The notes: a model not told the origin generated them from the letters alone. DNA of 64,000 bases from Rufibacter ruber (GCF_001647275.1 NZ_LRMM01000009.1:55472-119471); one strand, 5' to 3'. Counted from the first letter of the stretch, positions 18,188 through 27,792 are shown. Program-made: numbers and translations.

Positions 18188-19303
18188 TTAGGCAAGAACT
18201 TCAGCTACATTAGTCAAAGGTAAATTAAACGCCTGGGCAACGCCAGGATACACTACTTTTCCATCTACCACATTCAAGCCAAGTTTCAGCTCATCACGCT
18301 CCTGGCAAGCTTGCTTCCAGCCTTTGTTAGCCAGCAACAGGGCGTAAGGCAGGGTAGCGTTGGTTAAGGCAAGGGTAGAGGTGTATGGCACCGCCCCCGG
18401 CATGTTGGCCACGCAGTAATGCACTACATCATCAATGATAAAAGTAGGGTTTTCGTGGGTGGTAGGCTTACAGGTTTCAATGCAACCTCCCTGGTCTACG
18501 GCCACGTCAACCAATACCGTACCCGGACGCATGTCTTTCAGCATGTCACGGGTAATCAGGTGAGGTGCTTTGGCACCTGGGATCAACACGGCTCCAATGA
18601 TCAAATCAGAGGTTTTAATAGCCTCTTTGATATTGTAGTGGTTTGACATGACGGTGGTTACGTTGGCTGGCATGATGTCATCTAATTCTCTCAGACGCTT
18701 CAAGCTGATGTCCATGATGGTGACATTGGCCCCGAACCCGGCAGCAATTTTAGCCGCCTGCGTACCTACAATACCACCGCCCAATACCAATACATTGGCT
18801 GGCTTTACACCGGGTACGCCACCCAGCAGAATGCCGCGACCTTTTAAAGGCTTCTCCAGGTATTTAGCCCCTTCCTGGGGTGCCATACGGCCCGCCACCT
18901 CACTCATGGGAATCAGCAAAGGCAGAGAGCGGTCTTTCAACTCTACTGTCTCATAGGCAAGGCAGGTAGCTTTGCGCTCAATCATGGCACGGGTCAACGG
19001 CTCATAAGAGGCAAAGTGGAAGTAGGTGAACAGCAGTTGGCCCTCTTTGATCAGCGCATATTCCTGCTCAATTGGTTCTTTTACCTTTACAATCATTTCG
19101 GCAATGCCGTACACCTCCTCAATAGTGGGCAGGATAGTGGCACCGGCAGCCGAGTATTCAGCATCAGAAAAACCGCTTCCTTCACCGGCTGTAGCCTGTA
19201 CATATACGGTGTGGCCGTTTTTTACAAACTCCGCCACGCCACCAGGGGTGAGGGCCACGCGGTTTTCATTGTTCTTTATCTCTTTGGGCAGACCAATAAT
19301 CAT
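18188..19303 (-). CDS. ald: Alanine dehydrogenase
   Basis: 371 residues, the family's usual length. The true start is [18 protein letters not shown] at 19303; the frame's 24-codon extension upstream covers the promoter. It shows the N-terminal catalytic domain with RVAL and the NAD-binding Rossmann loop [13 protein letters not shown] (about 170-182). The enzyme interconverts L-alanine and pyruvate plus ammonia using NAD. It appears monocistronic, with a promoter box at 19340-19347 and its own terminator. Confidence 0.96.
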   Translation of the reverse strand: MIIGLPKEIKNNENRVALTPGGVAEFVKNGHTVYVQATAGEGSGFSDAEYSAAGATILPTIEEVYGIAEMIVKVKEPIEQEYALIKEGQLLFTYFHFASYEPLTRAMIERKATCLAYETVELKDRSLPLLIPMSEVAGRMAPQEGAKYLEKPLKGRGILLGGVPGVKPANVLVLGGGIVGTQAAKIAAGFGANVTIMDISLKRLRELDDIMPANVTTVMSNHYNIKEAIKTSDLIIGAVLIPGAKAPHLITRDMLKDMRPGTVLVDVAVDQGGCIETCKPTTHENPTFIIDDVVHYCVANMPGAVPYTSTLALTNATLPYALLLANKGWKQACQERDELKLGLNVVDGKVVYPGVAQAFNLPLTNVAEVLA

Positions 19304-19339
19304 GGTGTTACTTTTTATATAGAGTGGTGAAAAAGTGCG

Positions 19340-19372
19340 CAAATATACATGAACCCACTGCCAAATTTGCAA
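19340..19372 (-). promoter_or_regulatory. Promoter of ald
   Basis: On the minus strand TATATTTG (19347-19340) matches the -7 box, with a TTG 22 bp upstream as a possible -33 box. The predicted leader is about 30 bases. Confidence 0.55.
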
Positions 19373-19466
19373 CAACCGTTCGTTTTTTAATTTGGTGATG
19401 GTAAGGTTCGTCAGGAATTGTTTAGCATTTGGAAACGGGCCGGCAATGGCAGCAGTGATTGGGCAT

Positions 19467-19496
19467 AAAAAAAGGCAGTAGCTGCGCCACTGCCAT
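19467..19496 (-). terminator. Terminator of the DUF1573 gene
   Basis: On the minus strand GGCAGT pairs with ACTGCC and is followed by seven T, 27 bp after the stop codon at 19523. Confidence 0.8.
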
Positions 19497-19522
19497 TAGT
19501 ACAAAATAAAACTATGAAAAAA

Positions 19523-20308
19523 CTATTTGAAAGGCACTGACGCCTTATTAACCTTAACAGAACTTTGTTTTGCGAGATTTTCAACCACATTTGCCTTGAG
19601 GGTGATAGTGGCTGCAGAACCGGTGATATCATTAGAGGCTAATGTCACGGTCTCTACTCTGTTCTGTAACACCTGTGGGTTGTAAATAAGTTCCAACTTG
19701 GCAGATTGTCCTGGTTTTACAACAGCCGGAGTCAATTTGTGCACTACGCAGTTGCAGCTAGACTGCAGCCCGTTTACTGTCAGGTCCTGCTTTCCGGTAT
19801 TTTTAATATTGAATTTGGCGGTTACTTTCTGGCCTTTTTCAACTTTGCCAAAATCAAAGGCGGTAGTGGTAAGCTCCAGTTTAGCAGAGTTGGCCACTTC
19901 CTGGGCACTTGGGGCAGGGGCGGCGGCCTCTTTGGCGGTCACTGTGCCCTTTATAAATAACATCTGGGTCTCAGGGGTGGCGTTTGACGTGATTGTCAGC
20001 GCTTTATTAAAAGCACCCGGACGGCCTGAGGTATTGTAACCTGCTTTCACCACGGCCGTTTTACCAGGAAGAATGGGGTCTTTAGACCACTCTGGAGTGG
20101 TGCAGCCGCAAGAAGCCTGCACATTGGAAATCACTACCGGTTGGTTCCCCGTATTTTTCACTTTGAACTCATAGGTGATAACCGGGCCTTCAGCCACTGT
20201 GCCAAAGTCATGGGTTTCTTTTTCAAAAGAAAGCACGCCTTGTGCAGATACCATTCCCTGGGTAAGCACAACTAGTGCCAAGGCAAGGAAAAAATAGATT
20301 TTTTTCAT
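19523..20308 (-). CDS. Secreted protein with two DUF1573 domains
   Basis: 261 residues with a signal peptide (1-22, ending MVSAQG). Two immunoglobulin-like DUF1573 repeats follow (about 25-125 and 145-245). Each has the pattern DFG-V-G, 'KNTG', and a cysteine pair (SCGCTTPEW, SCNCVVHKL). Such proteins are exported in Bacteroidota; the function is not established. A linker rich in A and P separates the repeats. It is divergent from the E1 dehydrogenase gene and has its own terminator. Confidence 0.88.
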   Translation of the reverse strand: MKKIYFFLALALVVLTQGMVSAQGVLSFEKETHDFGTVAEGPVITYEFKVKNTGNQPVVISNVQASCGCTTPEWSKDPILPGKTAVVKAGYNTSGRPGAFNKALTITSNATPETQMLFIKGTVTAKEAAAPAPSAQEVANSAKLELTTTAFDFGKVEKGQKVTAKFNIKNTGKQDLTVNGLQSSCNCVVHKLTPAVVKPGQSAKLELIYNPQVLQNRVETVTLASNDITGSAATITLKANVVENLAKQSSVKVNKASVPFK

Positions 20309-20495
20309 AATACTGGTTGGGTTTATTCCTTTTTACGGTCCCTTCATGGGCAAAAACAAAATTAGGAAAAAATAGTTCGTATTTCCAGTATTAATGTGGG
20401 GACATAGACTAGCCCGGGCTGGTGAATTTGAAATTGGGCTAAAATCTATGTAGTTTTGACTTTAAAAATCCTTTTCGGACCTTATCCTATACCGC

Positions 20496-22907
20496 ATGCA
20501 AACCGTTGAACGGACGAATCAGCTTTCGCTCACCAAAGAAGAGATGTTGCAGGACTACCGCATTGCCTGCGAAAGTAGACAGGCTAGCTTGACTGGCCGT
20601 AAGGAAGTGTTCATGGGCAAGGCCAAGTTCGGGATCTTTGGAGACGGCAAAGAGGTGGCACAGCTGGCAATGGCCAAGTTTTTCCGCAACGGGGACTTCC
20701 GCTCTGGGTACTACCGGGACCAGACGTTTATGCTGGCCATTGGGGAGTTGACAGTTCAGCAGTTTTTTGCGCAGCTGTACGCCCATACAGATGTAGAGCA
20801 GGAGCCTTCTACGGCCGGCCGCAGCATGACGGGCCATTTTGGCACCCGCCTCTTAGATGATGAAGGAAAATGGAAGCCGCAAACTTCCGCCAAAAACTCA
20901 AGCGCAGATATTTCCCCCACCGGCGCACAAATGCCCCGTCTGCTGGGCTTGGCCTATGCCTCTAAGCTTTACCGCCAGAACCCGGAACTTCACCAGTTCA
21001 AAGACTTTTCAATAGACGGGAATGAGATTGCCTTTGGCACCATTGGCAATGCCTCTACCTCTGAGGGGGTTTTTTTTGAAACCATCAATGCCGGCGGGGT
21101 GCTGCAGGTGCCCATGCTTGTCTCTGTCTGGGATGACGGGTACGGCATCTCGGTTCCGGCCAAATACCAGACCACCAAGGAAAGTATATCAGAAATCTTA
21201 GCCGGTTTTCAACGCAATGCGCCGGGGGAACAAGGGTATGAGATCTTTAAAGTGAAAGGCTGGGATTACTACAGTCTCTGTGAGGTGTATCAGCAGGCTA
21301 CTCAGGTTTGCCGGGAACAGCACGTGCCGGTGCTTATTCACGTGGAAGAGATGACGCAGCCGCAGGGCCACTCTACCTCCGGCTCTCATGAACGTTACAA
21401 AACAAAGGAGCGACTGGCCTGGGAAGAGGAGTATGACTGTATCAAACAGATGCGGCGCTGGCTGATAGAGAACCAGTATGCCACCCATGAGGAGCTGAAC
21501 CAAATAGAGGCTGAGGCAAAAGAGGCGGTCCGGATAGCCCGCGCCAATGCCTGGAGTTCTTTCAATGCAGGCATTCAAGAAGATCATAGCCAATGCCTTG
21601 TGCTGTTGGAGAAGCTGGCCGAGTCTTTGAATGAGAACGCCTCAGAAATTCTCTCTATTAGGGAAGAACTGAACAAAACGCTCAACCCGCTGCGCTCTGA
21701 TGCCATCAGGGCAGCCCGGAGAGCCTTACGGTTTGTGCGGCGGGAGAAGAGTGCCGCCAAAAGGGACCTGTTGAAATGGTTAGAGACGGTACAGGGGGAG
21801 AACGCTGAACGGTATAATTCTTACCTGTACAGTCAATCAGATGAATCTGCCCTGCTGGTAGAGGAGGTGAAGCCCCAATACCTGGAGGATAGTCCCCTGG
21901 TAGATGGGAGAGAGGTGCTGCAAGCCTGCTTTGACGCTGCCCTGGCCCGGGAGCCCCGCTTATTTGCCATAGGCGAAGACGTGGGCAAGATTGGGGATGT
22001 GAACCAGGCGTTTGCCGGGCTGCAGGAAAAGTACGGCGAGCTACGGGTTACAGATGCCGGTATCAGGGAATGCACTATAGTGGGGCAGGGCATAGGCGCA
22101 GCGCTGCGCGGTTTAAAACCCATTGCCGAAATCCAGTACCTGGACTATCTGCTATACGCCATCCAGATCCTGAGTGATGACCTGGCCAGCCTCCAGTACC
22201 GTACCAAAGGCGGTCAGAAGGCTCCGGTCATTGTGCGTACCCGCGGTCACCGTTTAGAAGGCGTATGGCATTCAGGCTCCCCCATGGGGATGATCCTGCA
22301 CAGCCTCAGGGGCATGCACGTGCTGGTGCCCCGCAACATGACGCAGGCAGCCGGGTTCTACAACACCCTGTTGCAGGCAGATGAACCGGCGCTGGTAGTG
22401 GAGTGCCTGAATGGCTACCGTTTAAAAGAGAAGCTGCCTGCCAACGTGGGAGAGTTCACGGTTCCGCTGGGGATGCCTGAAATCCTGCGCAAAGGGACAG
22501 ACATTACCATTGTGACCTATGGCTCTATGTGCCGTATTGTTTTAGATGCGGCCGAACAACTGCAGGCGGTAGGTATCTCTGCTGAGGTGATTGACGTGCA
22601 GACGCTGCTTCCATTTGACCTTGAGCACCTGATCAGTGATTCTATCAGGAAAACAAACCGGGTATTGTTCACAGATGAGGATGTCTCTGGCGGTACCACC
22701 GGGTTTATGATGCAAAAAGTAATAGATGAGCAGGAGGCCTGGCGCTGGCTGGACGCAAAACCCACGGCGCTTTCTGCCCATGACCACCGCCCTTCCTACT
22801 CCACAGATGGCGACTATTTCTCTAAACCAAACGCAGAAGATGTGTTTGAGGTGGTGTATGGCATCATGAGCGAGGCAGACCCTGAAAACTTCCCTAGTAT
22901 CTACTAA
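20496..22907 (+). CDS. 2-oxoacid dehydrogenase E1, alpha and beta subunits fused
   Basis: 803 residues. The first half is an E1-alpha with the thiamine diphosphate region GNASTSEGVFFE (about 184-195) and WDDGYGIS. A charged helical linker follows (about 390-460). The second half is an E1-beta beginning VDGREVLQACFDAAL with IGEDVG and ending with the transketolase C-terminal domain. It decarboxylates a 2-oxoacid, probably branched-chain or pyruvate, and passes the acyl group to an E2 encoded elsewhere. The one-chain form is common in Bacteroidota. It ends at a strong two-way terminator. Confidence 0.93.
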   Translation: MQTVERTNQLSLTKEEMLQDYRIACESRQASLTGRKEVFMGKAKFGIFGDGKEVAQLAMAKFFRNGDFRSGYYRDQTFMLAIGELTVQQFFAQLYAHTDVEQEPSTAGRSMTGHFGTRLLDDEGKWKPQTSAKNSSADISPTGAQMPRLLGLAYASKLYRQNPELHQFKDFSIDGNEIAFGTIGNASTSEGVFFETINAGGVLQVPMLVSVWDDGYGISVPAKYQTTKESISEILAGFQRNAPGEQGYEIFKVKGWDYYSLCEVYQQATQVCREQHVPVLIHVEEMTQPQGHSTSGSHERYKTKERLAWEEEYDCIKQMRRWLIENQYATHEELNQIEAEAKEAVRIARANAWSSFNAGIQEDHSQCLVLLEKLAESLNENASEILSIREELNKTLNPLRSDAIRAARRALRFVRREKSAAKRDLLKWLETVQGENAERYNSYLYSQSDESALLVEEVKPQYLEDSPLVDGREVLQACFDAALAREPRLFAIGEDVGKIGDVNQAFAGLQEKYGELRVTDAGIRECTIVGQGIGAALRGLKPIAEIQYLDYLLYAIQILSDDLASLQYRTKGGQKAPVIVRTRGHRLEGVWHSGSPMGMILHSLRGMHVLVPRNMTQAAGFYNTLLQADEPALVVECLNGYRLKEKLPANVGEFTVPLGMPEILRKGTDITIVTYGSMCRIVLDAAEQLQAVGISAEVIDVQTLLPFDLEHLISDSIRKTNRVLFTDEDVSGGTTGFMMQKVIDEQEAWRWLDAKPTALSAHDHRPSYSTDGDYFSKPNAEDVFEVVYGIMSEADPENFPSIY

Positions 22908-22916
22908 CAGAAAAAG

Positions 22917-22976
22917 TAATCCTGTTTCCACTAAAAGCTGCTTGTAGAGCAGCCCTTTTTAGTGGAAACAGGATTA
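22917..22976. terminator. Bidirectional terminator between convergent genes
   Basis: AATCCTGTTTCCACTAAAA pairs with TTTTAGTGGAAACAGGATT around a small internal loop. The outer CCTGTTTCC/GGAAACAGG resembles the palindrome family, so it may be a variant copy. Confidence 0.8.
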
Positions 22977-22992
22977 AGGAGCCTTCTCTCTC

Positions 22993-23553
22993 CTAATAGT
23001 TGATGACTATATCTGACGTAGACACTGTATTGCTCTCATTCAAGGCCCGGTCAACTATGAATACATCAAACCGAATAGTATCACCTCTTTGGATAAACGA
23101 GCCGGTTGATTTTTTGTTTATTTCAATGGTGTACCGGATATCTCCTTCTAACGGCTCCTGACGATCTTCAGAATCGATTCTTGGGAAACGACCATTATAG
23201 ACAAGGGGAGTGTTGGATATCTTAAGAACCTCATATTTACCGTTCACTTTTTTATAAGTGGTTGCAAACCAGTTATAGTGGTATTTCTGATTATCAGCGA
23301 ATGGCCCTTTAAAATCACCGGGATATTTTTCCCTGTTAGGTGACAATCCCAGATTACCATCTCCATCCTGAAACCTGAGTACCAGTATCAATTTCTCATA
23401 TACCCCCACTGAAGGGTTATTGGTCACAGTAGATTGCTCCACTTCCCTAAAGGAAAGACTTGGCTCCATAGGAAAGTCCGGGTCTTTCACACAAGAGGAG
23501 AGCCCAATGGCAAAAGCCATTGCAAATGGCAGGAAAGTTTTCTGACGTTTCAT
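22993..23553 (-). CDS. Lipoprotein of unknown function
   Basis: 186 residues from the ATG at 23553 (MKRQKTFLPFAMAFAIGLSS, then the lipobox Cys about 21). The frame extends 11 codons further, but that would place the signal peptide internally. The mature part has RFQDGDGNLGLS and IEINKKSTG, resembling calcium-loop beta-sandwich lipoproteins common in Cytophagales. No enzyme motif is visible. It is divergent from the LuxE-like gene. Confidence 0.82.
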   Translation of the reverse strand: MKRQKTFLPFAMAFAIGLSSCVKDPDFPMEPSLSFREVEQSTVTNNPSVGVYEKLILVLRFQDGDGNLGLSPNREKYPGDFKGPFADNQKYHYNWFATTYKKVNGKYEVLKISNTPLVYNGRFPRIDSEDRQEPLEGDIRYTIEINKKSTGSFIQRGDTIRFDVFIVDRALNESNTVSTSDIVINY

Positions 23554-23632
23554 GGTGTAAGAAATAGCACCTAAGTTACGAATCATAACGCTCAGGTGTT
23601 TACTTTGTTGTAGAATTATGCGCTCAGACTAC

Positions 23633-24625
23633 ATGTCTTTTATATCTGACTTCAAAAATAGCCTTTCCACTTTAGATGCGCATGCTTTTGAAGAAGCCGC
23701 CTTGCTGCTTTTCCGGTTTCAGGCTGGCCAAAACCCCGTCTACAGAGACTATCTTTCTTACCTGAGAACCAATCCGGAAAAAGTAGGGAGCCTGGAGCAG
23801 ATTCCGTTTCTACCCATAGAGTTCTTCAAAACGCATCAGGTGGTCTCCCATTTTTTTCAGCCAGAAACGATCTTCTTGAGCAGCGGTACCACGCTACAGC
23901 AGCGCAGCCAGCATCTGGTGGCTGAAACCGCCTTTTATAAACACCATGCACAGCTTTTGTTTGAAGACAGTTTTGGCCCGCTGGCTGGCTGTGTGGTGCT
24001 GGGGCTGCTACCGTCTTACCTGGAACAGGACAACTCGTCATTGGTGATGATGGTAGACCATTTTATTCAGGCCACGGGCCAGCAGGAGGAAGGTTTCTAT
24101 TTAGACAACCATACCGCTCTGAGAGGGGCGGTGGCCGGAGCCAGAAGGGCAGGGAAGAACGTTTATCTGTTTGGGGTGACCTATGCCCTTTTAGATCTTG
24201 CTGACCAACTGGAGCCCGGTGAGTTCTCCAATGTCACTGTGTTTGAGACGGGTGGAATGAAAGGCCGCCGCCGTGAAATGGTACGGGAAGAACTGCACCA
24301 ACAGTTGACAAGGGCTTATGGGGTGGGGGAGATTCATTCTGAGTACGGCATGACCGAACTGCTCTCCCAGGCCTATTCCAAAGGCCACGGGCTGTTTAAT
24401 CCCTCCAGAACCTTGAAAGTACTGGTGAGAGATGTCAACGATCCATTTGCGGTGACTTCTGGCCCAGGTTCAGGCGGAATCAATGTGATAGATCTGGCCA
24501 ACGTTGACTCGTGTGCCTTCATTGAGACCAAAGACCTGGGCAAGCTACATGAGAACGGCACTTTTGAGGTGTTAGGCCGTTTTGATAATTCTGATATCAG
24601 AGGCTGTAATCTATTGGTAGGGTAG
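23633..24625 (+). CDS. LuxE/acyl-protein synthetase-like protein
   Basis: About 330 residues; the ATG at 23633 (MSFISDFKNSL) is preferred, with one at 23618 also possible. It has the adenylating-enzyme pattern IFLSSGTTLQQRS (about 80-92, phosphate-binding loop), FETGGMKGRRREM (about 205) and EYGMTELLSQAY (about 240), as in LuxE-type acyl-protein synthetases that activate fatty acids or aryl acids. No luciferase genes are near, so it probably activates a carboxylate for another pathway. A perfect palindrome copy follows 5 bp after the stop. Confidence 0.85.
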   Translation: MSFISDFKNSLSTLDAHAFEEAALLLFRFQAGQNPVYRDYLSYLRTNPEKVGSLEQIPFLPIEFFKTHQVVSHFFQPETIFLSSGTTLQQRSQHLVAETAFYKHHAQLLFEDSFGPLAGCVVLGLLPSYLEQDNSSLVMMVDHFIQATGQQEEGFYLDNHTALRGAVAGARRAGKNVYLFGVTYALLDLADQLEPGEFSNVTVFETGGMKGRRREMVREELHQQLTRAYGVGEIHSEYGMTELLSQAYSKGHGLFNPSRTLKVLVRDVNDPFAVTSGPGSGGINVIDLANVDSCAFIETKDLGKLHENGTFEVLGRFDNSDIRGCNLLVG

Positions 24626-24630
24626 AGAAT

Positions 24631-24672
24631 CCTGTTTTCGGGCTGTTTTTCAGAAAACAGCCCGAAAACAGG
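24631..24672. terminator. Palindrome family copy, near-perfect, between convergent genes
   Basis: CCTGTTTTCGGGCTGTTTT pairs exactly with its mirror around a two-base TC loop. It is the best-preserved copy and stands 5 bp after one gene and 48 bp before the end of the other. Confidence 0.8.
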
Positions 24673-24720
24673 AAAGCCTCCCCTGTAACAAAGGAGGCTG
24701 TCCTGTTAAACTAGCAGATA

Positions 24721-25875
24721 TTATTTGGCAAATTGCCTGGCGTCTTCCTCTGTGATGGTGTCATCGCTCATGATCACCAGCCGTTCTACCACGTTTCTCA
24801 GTTCCCGCACGTTCCCGCGCCAATCCAGCCCCTGCAGATACGTCAGCGCCTCTGGGGTGATGGTTTTGGGTTTGTTGCCGTAGTCGCGCGCCACGTCCTG
24901 AAGAAACTTGTGGACCAGGTCAGGAATATCTTCGCGGCGTTCATTCAAAGGGGGGACATGGATCAGAATCACGCTCAGGCGGTGGTACAGGTCTTCTCTG
25001 AAATTTTTAGCCTCAATCTCCTCCAGCAGGTTTTTGTTGGTGGCGGCCACTACGCGCACATCTACTGAGATATCCTTGTCGCCGCCTACGCGCGTAATTT
25101 TATGCTCCTGCAACGCCCGCAGCACCTTGGCTTGCGCCGATAGGCTCATGTCGCCAATCTCGTCCAAAAAGAGGGTGCCGCCGTTGGCTTGTTCAAACTT
25201 GCCAATGCGCTGTTTTACGGCAGAGGTGAACGAGCCTTTCTCATGGCCAAAAAGCTCACTTTCAATTAATTCACTGGGAATGGCGGCGCAGTTGACTTCT
25301 ACCATGGGGCCCTGGGCGCGGTTGCTTTGCTCGTGCAGGGCCCGGGCCACCAGTTCCTTGCCGGCCCCGTTGGGTCCGGTTACCAGCACCCGTGCATCAG
25401 TGGGGGCTACTTTCTCAATGGTAGACTTCACTTTGCCAAGGGCAGGGGAGGAGCCCACCATTTCGTAGGTCTTTGAAATCTTCTTTTTGAGGGTTTTGGT
25501 TTCAGTAACCAGCGTAGCCTTGTCTAAGGCGTTGCGCACAGAAACCAACAGCCGGTTCAGGTCGGGTGGTTTTACCAGAAAATCATAGGCCCCCATTTTG
25601 GTAGCCTCCACGGCGGTGTCAATGGTGCCGTGGGCCGAAATCATGATAAAGGGCGTGTCTGGCGCCAGCACGGCGGCTTTCTCCAGCACCTCCATCCCGT
25701 CTACCTTGGGCATCTTGATGTCACAGAGAACCACATCGTACTTTGACTTCTGGAGCAAGTCCAGGCCGCGTTCCCCGTCTTCGGCCTCATCAACGGTGTA
25801 GCTCTCGTATTCAAGAATTTCTTTCAAGGTGTAGCGAATGCTGCGCTCGTCATCTATGATCAGGATCTTGGGCAT
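24721..25875 (-). CDS. Sigma-54-type response regulator lacking a DNA-binding domain
   Basis: 384 residues from MPKILIIDDE (25875); the longer open frame runs through a palindrome copy and is not credible. Receiver domain 1-~120 with phospho-acceptor Asp52 (CDIKMP) and Lys102 (VKPP). AAA+ domain about 140-375 with Walker A TGPNGAGKE (166-174) and Walker B TLFLDE (234-239). The loop that contacts sigma-54 reads GSFTSA (214-219), not the usual GAFTGA. The chain stops soon after the WRGNVREL motif, so the Fis-type helix-turn-helix is missing. It may activate from solution or act through a partner. Confidence 0.9.
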   Translation of the reverse strand: MPKILIIDDERSIRYTLKEILEYESYTVDEAEDGERGLDLLQKSKYDVVLCDIKMPKVDGMEVLEKAAVLAPDTPFIMISAHGTIDTAVEATKMGAYDFLVKPPDLNRLLVSVRNALDKATLVTETKTLKKKISKTYEMVGSSPALGKVKSTIEKVAPTDARVLVTGPNGAGKELVARALHEQSNRAQGPMVEVNCAAIPSELIESELFGHEKGSFTSAVKQRIGKFEQANGGTLFLDEIGDMSLSAQAKVLRALQEHKITRVGGDKDISVDVRVVAATNKNLLEEIEAKNFREDLYHRLSVILIHVPPLNERREDIPDLVHKFLQDVARDYGNKPKTITPEALTYLQGLDWRGNVRELRNVVERLVIMSDDTITEEDARQFAK

Positions 25876-25956
25876 GTTCTTCGTTTTTTCTGTAGATATG
25901 AACGGTTGAAGTTCGTGAATATTTCCGTGGCATACGCGGGAAAGGCGCATCAGGAT

Positions 25957-25993
25957 GTTTTTTGCTGTTTTTAAAAATACAGGCCAAAAACAG
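25957..25993. repeat. Palindrome family copy between cutC and the response regulator
   Basis: A decayed copy: TTTTTTGCTGTTTTT and CAGGCCAAAAAC around TAAAAATA. It lies 16 bp beyond the CutC stop codon. Confidence 0.65.
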
Positions 25994-26009
25994 AGATTGC
26001 CAAACCACG

Positions 26010-26783
26010 TCATTCTACCGGCTCCTGACTCTGGGCCAGCCGGAGCAGCGTCTGAATTCTGTGGCCAGAGGCGGCCATAAACGCGTATTCTGTTGGCAAC
26101 AACGTGCCGCCCATGGGCACCGTCTCCCTTTTAAACTCCATTCCAGACGCCACCAGCTGCCGGGCCGAAGCGTGAAATTCACTGGCACCCGTTGCCTTGA
26201 TCAGCGCCGTGATATTTTCCTCATTGATTCCGCCGCCAGGCATGATGGCCATTTTTCCCCTGGCCGCCACCCGTAACTGTCTGATCAATTCTGCCCCATC
26301 TGCTGCCGTAGGCCGCTGCCCGGAGGTCAGGAGCCGGTCTACCCCTAACTCCAGCAGATCAGCCAGGGCGTGGAGAGGATCAGGGGTAAGGTCAAAGGCG
26401 CGGTGAAAGGTCACGCTCATGGGGCGGGCCTTCTGGACCAACGCGTGCGTTCTGGCTTTGTCAATGTGGCCGTCTGGTAACAGAACGCCCGTCACCACCC
26501 CGTCTGCCCCCAACTGCCTGGCCACCTCAATGTCCTGCCGCATCACGTCATATTCCAGGTCTGAGTAAAGGAAATCGCCCCGGCGGGGCCGAATGAGAAC
26601 GTGCAGCGGGATGGTGAGGTGGGCGCGGCAGGCTTTGATCATGCCAGCGCTGGGCGTGGTGCCGCCCTCCACCAGATTATCGCACAGCTCTACCCGGTGT
26701 GCTCCGGCGGCCTGCGCGGTGACGGCAGAGGCAACCGAGTCCACGCAGACTTCCAGCATAGGGGGGGGAGTAGGAGGGGCCAT
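26010..26783 (-). CDS. cutC: CutC family protein
   Basis: 257 residues of the CutC TIM barrel, with LEVCVDSV (about 10), RVELCDNLVEGGTTPS (about 30-45), VLIRPRRGDF (about 63), VTFHRAFD (about 130) and MPGGGI (about 185). Linked to copper handling by older genetics, though the biochemical role is unsettled. The start at 26783 or the ATG at 26759 (MLEVCVDS) are both possible. It begins 2 bp after the glycosylasparaginase stop, so the two genes are cotranscribed. Confidence 0.93.
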   Translation of the reverse strand: MAPPTPPPMLEVCVDSVASAVTAQAAGAHRVELCDNLVEGGTTPSAGMIKACRAHLTIPLHVLIRPRRGDFLYSDLEYDVMRQDIEVARQLGADGVVTGVLLPDGHIDKARTHALVQKARPMSVTFHRAFDLTPDPLHALADLLELGVDRLLTSGQRPTAADGAELIRQLRVAARGKMAIMPGGGINEENITALIKATGASEFHASARQLVASGMEFKRETVPMGGTLLPTEYAFMAASGHRIQTLLRLAQSQEPVE

Positions 26784-26785
26784 GG

Positions 26786-27763
26786 CTACATCTTGAATTT
26801 AGAGTCAATCAGTTGGCTGGTGCGGTGGTCTTTAACAGCATAGTTGAACCCCCGGTGAATACAATAGCCCCCATACTCCCCCTGTTTATTCAGCGCAATG
26901 AAACCAACCTGCAGATCTTTCACATTTTTCTGCTTCACCATGATGCGCTCCACCGCCTTCTGACACGCTTTCTCCGGCGACAGTCCCTGTCGCATCAGTT
27001 CCACTACCAGGTGGCTGCCTACGGTTCTCACCACCGCTTCGCCCAGGCCGGTGGCAGTGGCGGCCCCAATTTCATTGTCTACATACAGCCCCGCGCCAAT
27101 GATGGGGGAATCGCCTACGCGGCCGTGCATCTTATAGGCCGCCCCGCTGGTAGTGCAGGCGCCCGCCAGGTCGCCATTGGCATCCAGGGCCAGCAGGCCT
27201 ATGGTGTCATGGTTTTCAATGTTGATGACCGGCCGGTATTTTGACTCCTTGAGCCAATTTTGCCAGTCTTTCTCTGAGGCTGGAGTTAAGAGATTCTCTT
27301 TGGGAAACCCCTTGCTCAAGGCAAACTGCAGCGCCCCTTCGCCCACCAGCATCACGTGCGGGGTGTCTTCCATGACTTTTCTCGCCACTGAGATGGGGTG
27401 TTTGATGTGCTGGAGAAATGCCACCGAGCCACAGTTGCTGTCCTTGTCCATGATGCAGGCGTCTAAGGTGACTTTGCCTTCCCGGTCAGGGAAACCGCCG
27501 TAGCCCACCGTCCGGACGTTGGGGTCTGCCTCTGGCACGCGCACCCCGGCTTCTACTGCGTCTAACGCTGATCCGTTTAGGGAGAGGATCTGCCAGGCGG
27601 CCTCATTGGCGGGCATGCCATGGTCCCAGGTAGAAATGACAATGGGCTTGTTTGCCTTTGGCTTTTCCAGAGCACCTGCCCATATTCTTTGAAAAGGGGA
27701 AATGCCCCCCACCAGTGTGGCACTTAGGGCAGATAATCTGAGAAATTTTCTTCTGCTGTTCAT
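26786..27763 (-). CDS. N4-(beta-N-acetylglucosaminyl)-L-asparaginase (glycosylasparaginase)
   Basis: 325 residues of the N-terminal nucleophile hydrolase family. A twin-arginine-like leader (MNSRRKFLRL, to about 29) suggests export. Self-cleavage should occur before Thr187 in NHDTIGLLA. The beta chain then has GACTTSG and GRVGDSPIIGAG, the substrate-binding region. The enzyme cuts the GlcNAc-Asn bond of glycoprotein stubs, releasing aspartate for nutrition. It is the first gene of a pair with cutC. Confidence 0.93.
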   Translation of the reverse strand: MNSRRKFLRLSALSATLVGGISPFQRIWAGALEKPKANKPIVISTWDHGMPANEAAWQILSLNGSALDAVEAGVRVPEADPNVRTVGYGGFPDREGKVTLDACIMDKDSNCGSVAFLQHIKHPISVARKVMEDTPHVMLVGEGALQFALSKGFPKENLLTPASEKDWQNWLKESKYRPVINIENHDTIGLLALDANGDLAGACTTSGAAYKMHGRVGDSPIIGAGLYVDNEIGAATATGLGEAVVRTVGSHLVVELMRQGLSPEKACQKAVERIMVKQKNVKDLQVGFIALNKQGEYGGYCIHRGFNYAVKDHRTSQLIDSKFKM

Positions 27764-27792
27764 TTAGGTGTAGGAGGGAATGCAGTGTTTGT

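Noticed and set aside
25876..26013. Upstream extension of the response regulator
   Set aside because: It reads through a palindrome copy and overlaps cutC; the receiver domain begins at 25875.
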